Numbered from the stretch's first letter, positions 12,001-25,941 are shown. The stretch: 64,000 bases of DNA from Fasciolopsis buskii (GCA_008360955.1 LUCM01007285.1:71568-135567), one strand, 5' to 3'. Program-made: numbers and translations. Notes: generated by a model not told the origin, from the letters alone.

Positions 12001-15000
12001 CCTTAAGTCATGTCAGCCATACATCGATAATCCTATATCTAAATCGCCAAAATGCAAAAGGATATTTGCAAGTTTAGTTTAGATATATTGTTTGTGCAGC
12101 TGTAAATGGGTCCTTGAGCATTACACGTGACCTTAGGTCAGATTTTGCTTCAGGCATGATTTTTCAATTTTTTCTTGAGTGGTCATCTAACCAATAATAC
12201 ATAACTTCAACTGATTGATTGGCCTCATTGGCGATTCAGAAACGGAGAGCCGAAAATGCAGCAGTCCAACACATGGATTAGCGAAACAGAATTTTGTTAT
12301 TTTGAAAAATCTTCACAGGATATGATGAGGAGACATTTACTATTCGTCGTTCTACGCAGGACGACCGTGAGTAGCACACTCAACTGAAACGAGTTAGCTG
12401 TTTGCAGTTTCATAGTCCCTGTTTAATGCAAATGCTTCATGTTAGATTGTTGCGCTTAGGGAAATAAACTGTCGAATAAACAAACCCTATACGTTGCAGT
12501 AGGTCAATTTTCAATGTTCTTCAAATCAGATGGAAAAAGGCTATTCGAAAGCAGACATCCTGATAGTTTCGGTGACCTCAGCATCGTGCCAATGACTCGA
12601 AAGTACAGAAACCGACTAGAAAGTAAATATCTTTCATTCTTGTATATGCTATTTTGTAGTACGCATTGCACAGTTTTCCAATTCAGTAGAAACGAACTGG
12701 AACCTCTGCATCTTCAGCTCATTACTTGCCTTAGTTATGTTGTAAGATGGTGAGATGGTCTAATTCTATTTTCTTATGCAAGCTACTTTACGGTTCTCGG
12801 AGATGTGCTCCAAAAGACTTATGCATTGTTCTCGCGCTGTCATCCATGTTTGTGTTTATGCTGTCGCTCAAACTATTTCTTCAAAATATGCCAACTAATC
12901 TTGCGAAGCACCGACGCTTTTGCCGACGAAGAACAGTCCCCAACTTTGTTTGATCCAAATTGTTATCTACAAATAAACTAAGCACTTTGCCCCGCTTATT
13001 TGCAACCGTTTGGCATAACAGTGAAACCGTAAAAGATTCGGGGAACAGCGCTGGCTTCCATAATTTGGCGCTCATCCGTTATAAAGGCTCCGTGCTATGC
13101 TTTTCAATTTACAGTTTTTAGACCGTGAATAGTACTCATGGATAAAGAAATTAAAGATGACCCTTCGCTTTCCTCATGGCCTGGGATGTGTTTCCTCAAG
13201 TCAAGACTTAAAATTAGTCCAAAGATAAGAAATATTTTTGCTGTGCTGTGCATAATAATAATTCGCGGATTTGTGAATAGAACAATGAACGGTCACTGAA
13301 AGACTTAGCCCAATTCATTTCTCCTATCCTAGATCTTATACTCCTTTTTTTAAATACATACAGTTCGAATGCCATAACAAATTTCGAGATTGAAATGAGG
13401 TAACGCATTTTGCCGGGCAGGTTTGCAGTTCATGCGTATCATCTCCGTGGACAGTTCGTAGGAACTTCTGAGAATGAGTTCCATAAATTCGTGTTATGTG
13501 CACACATGGTTATTAGTTCAGATCACTGATAGAGATTGAAAATGATTTGTTCGAGAAAGGTATTTACAAACGAAACTGTCACTATTTCATATAATGGTCC
13601 GTCTTGGGAAAATCAACTTTTGGGAACGGGGAGTTCTTTAACAGATTAATTATTAGGATGTTTAAGCCTCCTTTCTACGTTCACACAAAGAACCCTAGGT
13701 CTGAAAACGTGCTTCCGCATTTTAAATCTCAGAAAAGTATTCCCGTTTACTGATGTCCGCAGAGAGGGGGTGCATCGTTTCAACTCGAACCGAACATGTG
13801 TATGATGTTTTGTTCAAGCAATAATTAACTCGTAATCAAACACCATACTGTAAAGGTTAAAAAGCTACGCGATCGCTGATTAAATCAATAAACAATGATG
13901 CGATTTTTATCTGTTTTTCTCTCTCAAATATCGGGTTAGTACGATTAAGAGATGTTTGAAATCTTACCTATGGATTGAACAATGGGGTAGTTTTAAGCTC
14001 TCATGCATGCACTGATGTGTTTGTACTTTGGAATCCTGCCGAGACATGAAAGATTTCACCAGATTTTAGGTAACAAGATGAGTAGGATCTCTGAGTACTT
14101 AGTTTAGGAACGCCTAACTAGTGGGAAAATGAAGTGGTTAAAGTAGCACCTAGGAGTACCTATATGCCAGCAAAAGAGATTTGAAAGATTCACAGGCATG
14201 TTCCTCAATAAGAGATAACTCCTAAAATTTCAATACATGGTCTGCCAAAAGCACGGGAAAAAACCATCCCAAAATTTCAGGGGACAGTTACTGTAATGCC
14301 ATCGGGTTGGTCACTTTTATTCTGTTCAGAACATTTTTTAAAGACTACCTCGTCGACTATTACTTCTGACTTTAAATCATCGTGCACTGTTCCCAACTTT
14401 TCCCCGGTCACTGAATTCTCGCATTATCCAGGAAACACTGGCAACAGGATGTTCAAAAAAAATTTTAAAAAAACATTGGATAATTCGGAGAAGATTTTGC
14501 AGGTAGAAGTTTTGTGCTTAATTTGGCACCGATATTCAACTACTTGCCATCCAATTTTATTTGAATGCTAAAACGTTTCCTAGCATTATAGTTGACGGAA
14601 TACTACCCCAATCTCCTACAGTTTATCCGTTAAAATTATAAAACAGCCCTTTCCACGTGCATTTCTTTTGATGACAGTTATTCGTTGTTTAGGATTTTTC
14701 TTACTGTTTTTGTGATGACATCGTCCTTACAGAGTAAGCAAAAAGCTTATGTTCGAGCAAAAAATTAATGCATATCACATGCAATCATTATTCCCTTTTT
14801 GTGCCACCGTTGAGACTGTTTAAGCTCACCACCACATGGCGAATTCCGACGTCCTTATTTAATCAGACGAATATTTAGTAGCCAAAGTTGCTCAATTCCC
14901 AACATCGTTATATATGCCCGAAAGCATTCACTAAAATTTCGTCAAATTTATTCACGGAACTTATCCCATAAAGGTATTTACACCTCTCATTTTCTTGTCC

Positions 15001-18000
15001 TGAATACCATTCGCGCACTTTTACGGTGGGTACATTCGCTACTCCTCAAAGAGTAATTATATTTCCGAAAATGGTGCTTGCCAGAAAGCTGCTCGTAAAG
15101 GTTTTAATTTCAACTACATCTCACATCAACTGAGAACGCTAACCTGGGTGTGCAATAGCCGAAAGTAAAAAAAACAGTAGTTCTAATTTACCGAAACTCA
15201 AATCGGCAGCCTTCAAATTGAAGAAAATAAATACGGACGAAACCAACAGCTTTCCAATAACAATGCTAATTCAAAAAACAAAATACTAAAAGAACAGATA
15301 TCTACCTACTTCTCTTTACTTCTTTTAATAAAGAAACCACAAGGCACCATGCTTTCATGTACAAAAGAGAACCGACAATTTGTAATGCGATTAACCGTTA
15401 GACCATCGCCCGTCTGGTCTGCGCCAACACGATAGTGAATCAACAAGCACTTGATTCAACTTATCCGAAAGAAACAGAATGTGAGGTATCCTTTAGCTTT
15501 GATGGGTGACGTATTTTGACTCGTGGAGTAATTAAGTTTGAATGAATCGCGGAAAGCAACACCGGATGAATGCCCAATTTATTAGTCCTTAGTTCCCCCT
15601 CCACTTGTCAAAATGCCCCTCAGTAAATAATATTCATCTGCAGTTCATTAAACAAGCATCCTTCAAGAGCTACATGCTAAAACTCACTTACCACTTGATG
15701 CGAACTTGATGTTTTAATAATCACCAGCAAACTGGGTGCAATAATAAGGCAAGCCAATTGGACAGTTTTTCTACACAAAAATGAAATATCTATATCCGTA
15801 TTTACTAGCATCGTGATTATGTCCATTCTATTCCGATGTCCCGGTATATCAAATCAAAAAACTCGTGTCCTAACGTATTCAGCAAAAAGTATCAAACAAA
15901 TTTTGCAAATTTCGTTTCAGTTTCAGCTAGCCAACTCAATGACACAAGGGTATTTCCTTGAAGCCAGCCAGGACGACTTTGCAAGACAGAATCATTTGAT
16001 AACAACACCATGCACAATTTCTGAGATAAGTCTAACAAACTATTTTCTGTCAAAGTCAATGAGTTTTTACCGAGTACTTTTAAAATGAAAAATTATTTCA
16101 TCCAAACTGCATCTTTCCTAACAAGTAAATCTGACACCCAGATGTTGTTGATACACAAGCCTTGCGTTTTTCCATACAAAGTCTGACCAGCTCAAGAAAG
16201 ATTTCTATATGGATTTCATGATGCCGATAGTCTACGATACACCGTGGAAGAACCAATTGATTTTTTTTTGTTTCATCGACAACGGATTCGAGGTGCATTA
16301 TGTGGCTTAATCATGCTTACTCGCACAAGCAGCCCCCCGGTACCAACAGGGACCACTGCTGGAGTGAGAGATTTTTCATTGCACAGTAAGTCGTGTGCAT
16401 GTCCACAGAAACATGTTTACAGGTTTGACCTTGATCAAACAAACTTAAAATTTTTCGAGTCTACTTCCGCAAATAGGACGCTCACGTGTGAGTCGCATTC
16501 GCAATTAGGATGTGTTTCAAGAGTAGCATTTCATTGGCATGCTGCAACATGTGTTCACTGCAATGTATGTCAGCTCATCTGGCTAGTGTTGTATAAACCT
16601 TTTTTAAATAAACCAACTGTTTAGAATGTCCGCTTGCTCAGAAATTAACAAAAGATAGCGGGAGTGGGTTAGAATCACGCCACCAGTTACTTTCCCATTT
16701 TGCTTTCCTGTTAATGGCCGTGATTCCTTACCAAATGGTTTACGCATGTTGTTTATTAAATACAAAAAAATAAAGTTAGCGAAAACATTTGGTGCGAATA
16801 AAATCTGTCGGCTAAAATATCCACCAAAGAGAAAGTCGTACGAGGACCTCGAAATACAGGGAAGGCTGACTGCAGATTGCCCAGCACCAAGAAGAACAGC
16901 TGTTTCCTGAGTGTTTCTTTTCAGCTACCTTCAAATCCACCGGACCAAAGTCCATGAATACATGCAAAAAAGCCTTCCAAATTCACTAGAACATTAAATT
17001 GACTAAAACGCATGAACCTTTGCCAAAATTCCGAACTGACACGTAGTGGACAGCCACTGCTTTTAATGCAAAGCGGGTTCGGTCTTGACCGCTTGGTCCA
17101 GGAAGAAACAAAAACATGGGAAGGCGATTCTCGGTGATCAAATGAATTTTGCAATCAATCAATCAATATATATATATATATACATATGATACGTCGGCCT
17201 GAAAACAAGCATGGTGCTAACGCAACCAACCCAACATGTGCAGCCGTCGACTTTGTCAGATTTATATACACATTACCAGGTGAACGCACATACTAACAAG
17301 CACGGTGAAGAACCATTGCCTACAGACGAAGTGTAGGGTAAGCCATGCTGTAAATACAAAACATGTCACTCCAAAATAATCAAAACCAATGGAGTTTGTC
17401 AGACGTGACAGGTTACTCCAGCGTTATCCCCCACGTACGGGTTCTAGTCAGAACAGTAAGGCAACACTTCCTCTACATTGCATCATTTCGAGTAAATTCT
17501 GTGCACATTAAAACAGGGCCGGTCTGCACTCTACTTAACAATTTGTGTGAAGCTTTATGAACTGCCCTCAAAAGATTCAAGATGTGACCATTCGGAAATC
17601 CGAAACCGAGTTCGAAAGAGCCGCCATGGGTAGTACGATGATGTATTTTTTCTTCATAATTGCCCGCTACAGATTGAAAATAAATTGACACAACTGTGCA
17701 TGAAATACGTTATGAAATGGGAACGCATACGCTCTTTGCGCAATAACTGACGTCATGTGCACAAGCTCCGCACACCCATTGGCAAATAACGTACGACTCT
17801 TAGGAACGGGAGTAAATCCATGGGATTTGGAGAAGCACCCCGTAGGCAGTTGGTACATTGCGAATGCGACGCATTTCAGAGAACTGGTGATAACAAGGTT
17901 TCCAAGCATTCATATGAAACCCCTAATCATCAGCGAGCAAGATGTCAAACGGCTTTAAAAAAATATGCACATGACATCAGAAATGCACATTCAAATGCAC

Positions 18001-20990
18001 CAAAATTCCTCTCTCAGAGAGTAGCATACAGAAGCACAGAACATTAAAACAACACTCAGGGACGTGAAAACAAAGGAATCATTGGCCAAAACCTTTTATT
18101 GTTATGAAAGCGTCCTTAGGTTCCTAATTTTCAAGGTATTTGTACCAATTCCTCATCCTGCTCATTGATTCGTGGCAGCACGGTAGTGGCTATTACTGCT
18201 TGGGAACGCGCTTAGCACACTTCGTTTGGTGAACTAACACGTTAAATGACAGGAAATGTGTTGCATTTTGAGTGGGCCTCCCCAGAATCTTATGGAACTT
18301 CCAGAATCGAGAATGGCTCCGGATCACGTACATGGTTTCTGATTCTAAAATATGGAAACGTCATCCAGCGGGTAACAGGTGATCAGACGGAACTGCTGTT
18401 AGGACGGGGATACAGCCTTCTTAAGTCTACTTCCTTTTTTCTGATAAGTACAAGTAAATTAACCGTCATTGGCAGAAAGGCGCAGAACAGCCAATCACCC
18501 GGGTTAGAACTTCAAGTTCTGGTAATATGTACAACGAACCTTTATCAGCAGAATTTCCTTGCATTTCGAAATCATTACTGTTAACTCTTAAATATACCTG
18601 TTTTTAAAATGCTTCTTTGGTAACAGAACCTACCCACACATGTTATCCTCGAGGTGTTGTGTTTTACCGTGGCGGTTGATTACCACTGAAATGCAACTGC
18701 AATCAGATGTATGAATTACAAACACGAGACATTTTTTTCGTGAATCCGTGATGCATGAAACGGCCCCACTGAAGTGGAACCAAATCACCGGGAAAAGTCG
18801 TGGTCTTTGCTTCAAATGTTCTATGCTCACATCCCCAAAGATTAGCTCGATTATAATCGCCCTTCTGAATAGGAAATAATGAAGTTAAAACAAAAGAAAC
18901 AGCAAATTGTCCTAAGTGGTTTATCCTGTGAAATCATGCAGATGGCAAACACTTTCTTTAACCTGGCTGGGCATTGATAAGTCTGCAAATGATGTTTCTC
19001 TCGGTATTCACGATATTACTGGAAACCCGTACGTCCATGGCAAACGACCAGTCAAAGTTCTGCTATCCTCGTCAAATACACTGCATGTTTGTCGTTAATA
19101 TTCTAGGGGTTGTTTTACGGTTAACTGATAAGAAAACCAAATTATTGTATTTTCAACAGTTTCACCTTAGGCCGTAAATGCTTCACTCACTTTTTTAAAT
19201 CGCAAGTGATTTCCGGAAGGCATAACGCAGTTTTCTGAAGAAACTATTTTAGTTCCGTTGGGAAGCTTTCCATTCCAAAAAGGGATTTGGGATCAAATAT
19301 CGGTCAGTAAATCGGTTGCCGTGAGCAACAAAAAAGAGCTAACCGTCTGCGGAGCGCAATTCCCAAGGCTTGTCCGATGAATAACCGTGCATTGAGTTAA
19401 ACAAAACAGGACCCAGGCGTGATGCATTCCATAAAGCCCCATAGTAACTACCTGAAAATTCTCAAAACAGCATTTATAGTAACATCACAACCCGGGACCA
19501 AATCACCTACAGTTAATTTTTCTTAAATCCTTGTGATTTGGATTACCCAAACAAAAGCAGAAATTATGATGACCGGGAAGAATATTTAAATGAAGTAGAC
19601 TTGATGAAAGCAATTAAACAGTTCACACTAGCTGACATTTGGAAACTGCCAACTAGTAAGTTTTGAGATATTAGTCTTTTTATGGGTGTTGTTTTAAAAA
19701 GATCAGATAAAATGTTTGAAAATATAAGGTTTGTGAGGCTAAAACCAAATGTCCCATCGGCTTCGAGGTCTTCAGGTTGAAGAAGTTTGAATTCGTTTTT
19801 ACCATACTTTAAAAACTGCATCAAAGAGTGGAATAATGGGAGATGTGTTGCTAAGCGAAACTAACGCACAAAGTCAGACTGTGAACAATTTTTCACCTTA
19901 GTTGTACAGGAATACTTCTCCACCGTTTGAATTCAAATAAATTTATTACCTGAAAATTTTCGACTGTTCGGTAGAGACACTGTAGGGACAGGTGGTCCAA
20001 AAGAGCTGGTTATGAGGAATAATTGTGTCTTGAATTACTACATTCAGATCAGATTTTCAATTAGCTGTTAGCACGCCCTATTATATATCCAAATACAAGT
20101 TGCCTATAGTTTTATCCGACTTAAGAGCTACCGTAAAGCTTAATAAAACAACAGTGACTTTAACAATCCAGAGAAACTGAGATGGTGACTCATGCCATTT
20201 TAATGGGTGCTGTGTTCTGTCGAAGGATGCTTGGCTTCGTAAAATCCTCGTGATCAACAAATTTCAAAAAGCTCGTTCCCAATTTGCCATCTGATTGTGC
20301 TGGTTGACTTCGTAGGCACAAGACATGGAAATTATTCAGATTAGGGTTCCGCACTGCCAGCAAAGGCAATTTGAATATCGAAATGACATCACCATTCCCG
20401 GAACTCCATTAGGACATGAATTGGGTGAGATAAGAAGTTTTCTAAGAGATTAAATATACTAAAATAAAACGACTGTCACCCCAAAAATGATCACTGTTCA
20501 CGTAAGAGATAGTTAAAATAAGTGCCCAATCTAGCTAATCCACGGCGGTCCGAAAGTTGAAGCAAAACGTGGTTAATGATCTGGGGATAGAACCAGAATG
20601 GCATCTTATACACTGAAAACGAGAGTACTAACTGAGGTCACAGAAGTAAAATAAACCAGTGGTCAAACTGGTAGACTGCATACTTGGGAGACCTGTTGTT
20701 TGATGTAAAGCATGTTTCAACCGCTTTCAAAGTTAGCATCTGTCCTTATGTTCACCTTAGCCCGATCGTACCTCGCAGCTGAGTGTGACCGCCGTAGCCC
20801 AAAAGTGGGCGGCTGCTGTACATATCAAAAATTGACATCCATCTTAAAAAGAGAGCAAGCTCGTCTCTCATCCCTCGATATTCGTAAATAATGAGGCACC
20901 TTAAATGAATGACTGGACTTCACAAGACGACTGTTGCACAAGGACTCTCACAACTGATTTTGCCGAATTATTTGTCACTCACTTGCCATT
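9011..20990. other. Unassigned intergenic or intronic DNA with one composite microsatellite
   Basis: AT-rich sequence of about 12 kb. Open frames reach 126 codons (16244-16624, plus), with no motif I recognise. A box A-like run on the minus strand near 15370-15420 may be the decayed head of a tRNA-derived repeat. A (CAAT)4 then (AT)8 microsatellite lies at 17152-17182. No conserved protein family, RNA gene or transposon end is visible otherwise. Confidence 0.45.
17152..17182. repeat. Composite microsatellite (CAAT)4 then (AT)8
   Basis: Four CAAT units at 17152-17167 run directly into about eight AT units up to 17182. It is a simple repeat and no function is suggested. Confidence 0.9.
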
Positions 20991-21004
20991 AAAAATCAAA
21001 GGGA

Positions 21005-21200
21005 CACTACGGTAGTTAAGCGTCGTGTTTCTTCTTTGTTGGGAATCGTGAACAGGGTATATCCACCGCACCCGAACTGGGACCCGAATTCCGAATGAGC
21101 GACTGAGTCAAATGCCTTAGCCACTACGCTGGCCGCACTGATTCTTAAAGGTTCATCGAACATCAGCATCAGATGATATAGCGTCCGCATCCATCCAACA
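21005..21200 (-). mobile_element. SINE family 1, copy 2 (minus strand, head-to-head partner)
   Basis: Read on the minus strand it begins 'GGATGCGGACGCTATATCAT' and runs through a tRNA-like head with a box A-like 'TGGCTAAGGCA' (21113-21123). A 'GGGTCCCAGTTCGGGTGCGG' block follows, then 'TTCACGATTCCCAACAAAGAA'. These blocks recur on the plus strand in the neighbouring copy at 21238-21440, and more distantly in the copies at 8703 and 36841. The '-AGTTCGGGTGCGGT-' block also matches 'AGTTCGAGTGCGGT' just after box B in the 8703 copy. The 3' limit is approximate. Confidence 0.65.
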
Positions 21201-21237
21201 AGTGCGCGATTGATCTCCGACCCGCAAGTGCCAATCG

Positions 21238-21440
21238 CGGATGTGGGCGCTATATCATGTGGTGTTGATGTTCGATGAACCGTTGATAATCGGCGCGGCC
21301 AGCGCAATGGATAAGGCATTTTGGCTCAATTGTTCTTTCCGAGTTCACGTCACAGTTCCGGCGAAGGGGACATACAATGTTCACGATTACCAGCAAAGAA
21401 CAAACAGCTGCGCAGTGTCTTCATGGTTTCAATGGCAGGT
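21238..21440 (+). mobile_element. SINE family 1, copy 3 (plus strand, head-to-head partner)
   Basis: It starts 'CGGATGTGGGCGCTATATCAT', with a box A-like 'TGGATAAGGCA' (21308-21318), then 'TTCACGATTACCAGCAAAGAA' and 'ACAGCTGCGCAGTGTCTTCATGG'. The last block matches 'ACAGCTGTACAGTACTTCCTTGG' in copy 1, which ties this pair to the family at 8703 and 36841. It lies in inverted orientation to copy 2, separated by about 40 bp that themselves contain an 8-bp stem (CGCGATTG / CAATCGCG). Confidence 0.65.
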
Positions 21441-24400
21441 TTTTATTTTGACAGTGAATGACAAATCATTCGGAAAAATCAAACCAAAACTCCTACTACT
21501 GACCAATTAGAAGTGAAACCAAACCAAATGAAGCGGGCTTGAAAATAAAAATAATTTATTCTCTTTTTCATTTGCAAAGCCATCGGAAGCTGTACCTTTG
21601 ATGCATGTTTACTGAGATATTCTTTCACATTAAGGCGATAACACAGATTAATATTGAATTTAAGTTTCTTATCCTCAAACTGTTTTTCTTCTGAACGTAA
21701 GAAAATCGAAGTGGTAACTGAATGTTTCCGTTCGCTCAACTATTCACAACAGAAGTGGAGCAGTCAGCAAACAACGTTTGGATTTCAATTCATTCATTGA
21801 ACGTGTGATTGCGCTAACCAAATTTCTCACACCAGGGTGATTTTGTATTAAAATAGATGCGAATTCCAATTCAACCCAGACCGCCTTTTTAAAGGACATT
21901 TAGGCGGATTCTTGCACTAATGGAACACAGAAAATGACCATCAAAAGGGACTAGCAACAAGAATGACCTTTGAAGGAGATGAAAAGAAGCATTTTCCAAA
22001 GATTTTTCACTAATGAAAATTTAAGAAAGTCACAGGATGTTTACGCAGCTCCAAGTCTGAAACTAAAACGTTTACTCAAACCTGAGTATGTTTGTTTGGA
22101 ATGGAACAGTTTCGTTGGTGCTTTCAATTATTCCCACAAATTCCTGTTAGGATACTTATATCTTGTTTTTCTATTTACACTGTGAGTTTTCTAAAGTAAA
22201 GCAACCTAATTTTCTGATAACAAAATCTCCAGCGCATGAAGGTTAAAGGGATTATGGGTGAGTAGAAATCTACTTTTGAGGGTTTCATTAGGTTTCCCCT
22301 GAATATAGACTTATTATTCAAAAAATAAGCCATATGTTAAATAAAATGCCACCAACAATCTTCAACATTATAATGTCATTTGAGCTTGTGGTATAAATAG
22401 AAGAATGACCAATTTCCGCTGAGATATCTGTCAGGTATAAAAAGCTGCCAACGTTCTATTTTCCAGTACCTATGATACTTGTTCACCACCCGCAGAGGCA
22501 CAAACAAATAATAATGGTGTCTGGGAATCCGCATGTCACATACCTTCAGTAAAATTGAATTCGAAAAATGGAATCTTCTTTTTAATTTATTCATCACACC
22601 GTCTCATTCATATATAAATATAAGTACATGTATTTTACCAAAATGAGAAGGCCTAGGTTGAGTAATATAGCATTTGCTGTGGCCTTTCCATCCAAAGTAG
22701 TCCTCCTTGTCAAATCTGGATAAAAGGTTAAATGAGATCGCGTGTTCCGCTACCGTCTGTCACAGTTTCGGGATTTCCATTGTTATTATAGGTTCCCAAT
22801 GGATAAAGAAACTTTTATCAACTTCAACATGTTAACTGAGTTATTTGGCTGAATGGTGGGACTCGCGAGTGTGCAAACAGTTCCAAAATTCAACAGTCCT
22901 GCTCTCTTTTACTTTGTTTGGCAGGCCAACTACCTTTGCGTTCATGATCTTGACGTCACTCTCTGAGTATGCGCGTCCTACGGCTAGACTATGTCTCCAT
23001 ATGTGTACGTAGTTGCTTGCCCGTCTCACTGGCTCATTCTTTGTTATACCCGAGACATCGAGTGGCGTAGCCTATATCTGACTTTTCGTGTTGGTTTGCA
23101 ATGAAGAAAGCGGATATCAGGGTCCCGATCGGTTTCTGAGGTATGTTGATAACGAATGGCGTTTGACTGATTCAGACGCTTTGCTGATGTATGGAAGTGA
23201 CACAGTCGACTGAGTGTTGTCATTATTTGAGCTGTTTTCTCTGAGTGTAAGTTCTAATGAAAGATTTCGGATATCTCACAACTTCGGGTGTCTTAACCAA
23301 TCCAGACTGGCGTTGATCTTGCAGCCGTTTTATGCCACAGCGTGTGTCAGCCCAGTGAAATTGTTTGCGCAGACAACTATTAAGGTAATTGACTGAATGG
23401 TCGCTTTTGATATTGATCAAATGGTAGGTAACCGTTGAGTTCTGTATATAGCTTTATCTCCTTACAATGAACAAGCTTCCAGTGATTGGTTCTTACTTGA
23501 TAGCAGTTACGCTGAGAACTGATGCATTCAAGGATTGATGAAATTGGTCCATTTTTGCTTTTTTGACACTGCTGCCGCTGTGGTTACGATGCGACAAGCG
23601 ACAGCTCCCGATTTTCTGTTCCTAACTTTGCATATGCTTCCAAACCCACTTAATACATCTGCTGAAATGTTGGGTTCAACAAGCTGTAAACACAGCGTAC
23701 TCGTAATTAGTTTAACTGTTCTTGTACTCAACCGAAGCGGATGGTTTTCAGGAAAACGATCGAACAGCCACATGGCTGTGAGGTCAGTAGAACTCGTCCC
23801 TCAGAGGCAGATGATTAAATACACAGGAACTGACTAAATAATCCGGTATTCTGTTCCTTATTTAGAAAAATATGATCGGTTTGGATCTGAATACGAATAC
23901 CGTTTTTGAAAAGAATAATGTCCTGATAATTACACCCGACAGTCGTTGTTGAATGCATTTGTGTCTCGGTCTCACCTTGAAAAGAAAATGAATGTATACG
24001 CGCCACTTGTTACTTCATAAGTCGTAACGGATAATCATTACATTTAACTTGATGTTATCTATTGTTATAAGTACGCATAACGGAAAACGAATATGATCCC
24101 CACTGTCCGTTGTCCTCAACGTGTGGTATGGGACTATTCTGACATTTCAACCCGTCATTAATTCGTTGTCAGTAAGTGACGATTCAATCCAGCGCTGACA
24201 GTTCTTTTACAAAAAGGGTGTCTCTACCGTAAGTGCACTCTTTCGTAATTTAAACTTGATGGAAAAGATCGTTTTGGTATGATCGGCGTAGTGTGGTCGG
24301 ATTTCAGTCCTTTCTGAATAGCAGAGAACACGGTATCAACTGGCGGCCCGCGGAACAAAACTCGTTCCGCATATGAAAGACGAGTATATTTCTTTTCTTC

Positions 24401-25340
24401 GTGATTCTCTTTTACATGTTAATCAGTTTGTTTTCACTGTGATTTTCAGTAAATTTTATTCCTGTCATGCACCTTTTACTTCCAGTCAATGTTGATGACT
24501 TTCATGTGTTTAATTTTGCGATGTGCACATTAATCAGCCCAAGGTACATTTGTGTCCAGTACAAGTCTGCAACTTTCGGGTAAGTTCGTAACCCTCAAGG
24601 TGTTCAAACTGATAGCTTTCGGAAACCCTTGTGTAAAGGACAACGGTTTAAGAAGACTGGTGGTTTCAGGACATCAGGAGCACGCTTGTTACAAATCGCC
24701 CATTTTCTCCTAGTGTAGAAGAGGATGCAACCACAACGAATGAAGAGGCTAACCAACCCAGCAGCACAAGAGAGTCAAAAGCAATTACCCAAGGAAGCGA
24801 CAGTGATTGTGTCAAAAACGGCTCCCCAGCAGATAACGATCGCATCAGCAACAAACAGGCACAGTAGAGCCAGAACTAAGGCAGACAGAAACACTCTCTC
24901 AGCTGACCGGCAATTCAACTCATCACTCAAAACAATCGGGCCAACACAGAGAGAGGAGGGCCTAAAAGAAAAAAATTCAACGGTATTCCGCACATGATCA
25001 AATTGGCTCGAGAATGCTCAGCCAACCAGAACATGGACTTCGCACAAGCGTGGTCTGGAAAAGAACACGGTCTGAGGTCTGTGCCTGGTCTCGCTGCGCA
25101 ATAAACGTGTGAACCACCTATTTGCTACCTTACTACATTAACAGTGATTACGTAACGTTGGGTTAAAATGGTAAACTAACGGGTGAAAGTGTTTGCATAT
25201 CAGACCGCACATTAACTTCCACATTAATATAGATGTGTTACAATGAGACTGCATTTTGATGTGGCCTGACCCTTGCGTGTCTCCACGAGCCAGCGTGCCA
25301 CACTCAATGGCCGATCTCACACCGATTATTCGGTCGCGCA
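21441..25340. other. Unassigned DNA
   Basis: Short open frames only. Around 24650-25000 the sequence is CA- and GA-rich and open in several frames on both strands at once. That is a composition effect and no clear sign of coding. I saw no repeat or RNA gene. Confidence 0.45.
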
Positions 25341-25343
25341 ATG

Positions 25344-25400
25344 AACGTCAAAAGGTGAAGGCCTAAAGAAGTAATCTTCTGAGCCTTCACGTCAGACGTT
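25344..25400. other. Three-part hairpin, possible structured RNA
   Basis: A nested inverted repeat. AACGTC (25344-25349) pairs with GACGTT (25395-25400). GTGAAGGC (25355-25362) pairs with GCCTTCAC (25383-25390). AGAAG (25367-25371) pairs with CTTCT (25376-25380), closing a TAAT tetraloop. That gives 19 pairs in 57 nt with small internal loops. Nothing nearby shows that it is transcribed. The fold could form on either strand. Confidence 0.45.
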
Positions 25401-25941
25401 GAGTTGAGTTGGTAACTAAACTGGTAAGCAGGCTTCTACTCAGCTACCCCATGCTGCCTTGTTGACAAGTTGGCGTTAGAATCAGGCTTTCGTTGAGAAC
25501 TAATCGTTTTCCCGCTTCGCGGCTACCCATTCGCAAATTATTCTGTGCTGTCTCAGTTGTCCACGCTGCCCATCGCAACGAGCAACGGGATTGTGTTGCG
25601 TATGCTTCTGCTTAGGAGGCTTGTGTATGGTTAACGTTTCGCAGTTTTACAGCTTGCACTGCTAAGAAAAAGCGTCAGTTAGGGTTCGCAAAACTGCCCT
25701 TGTGGTGAGGGCATAAGCGCAATATCGTTCACCAATACCCGCAGTCTTCTTCAATCACCTTCGTCCTTCCGACATGGAGAAAGGGCAGGATTCCACGAGG
25801 GACTGCAGCCGAAGAGAAGGCCGGATACCAACTTTATTAGAATTACAGCAAAAGGGAATGCAATATTAAGACCTAAGTTCACAGTTTAGTTCGCTGCCTT
25901 CGGCTTCGCGACGTGAAAGTGGATAATACTTGAAACTCCAG

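Noticed and set aside
16244..16624. 126-codon plus-strand frame with a Cys/His-rich second half
   Set aside because: The Cys and His residues do not follow a zinc-finger spacing, and no neighbouring exon or signal was found.
25680..25690. GTTAGGGTT as telomeric repeat
   Set aside because: A single occurrence only, with no array.
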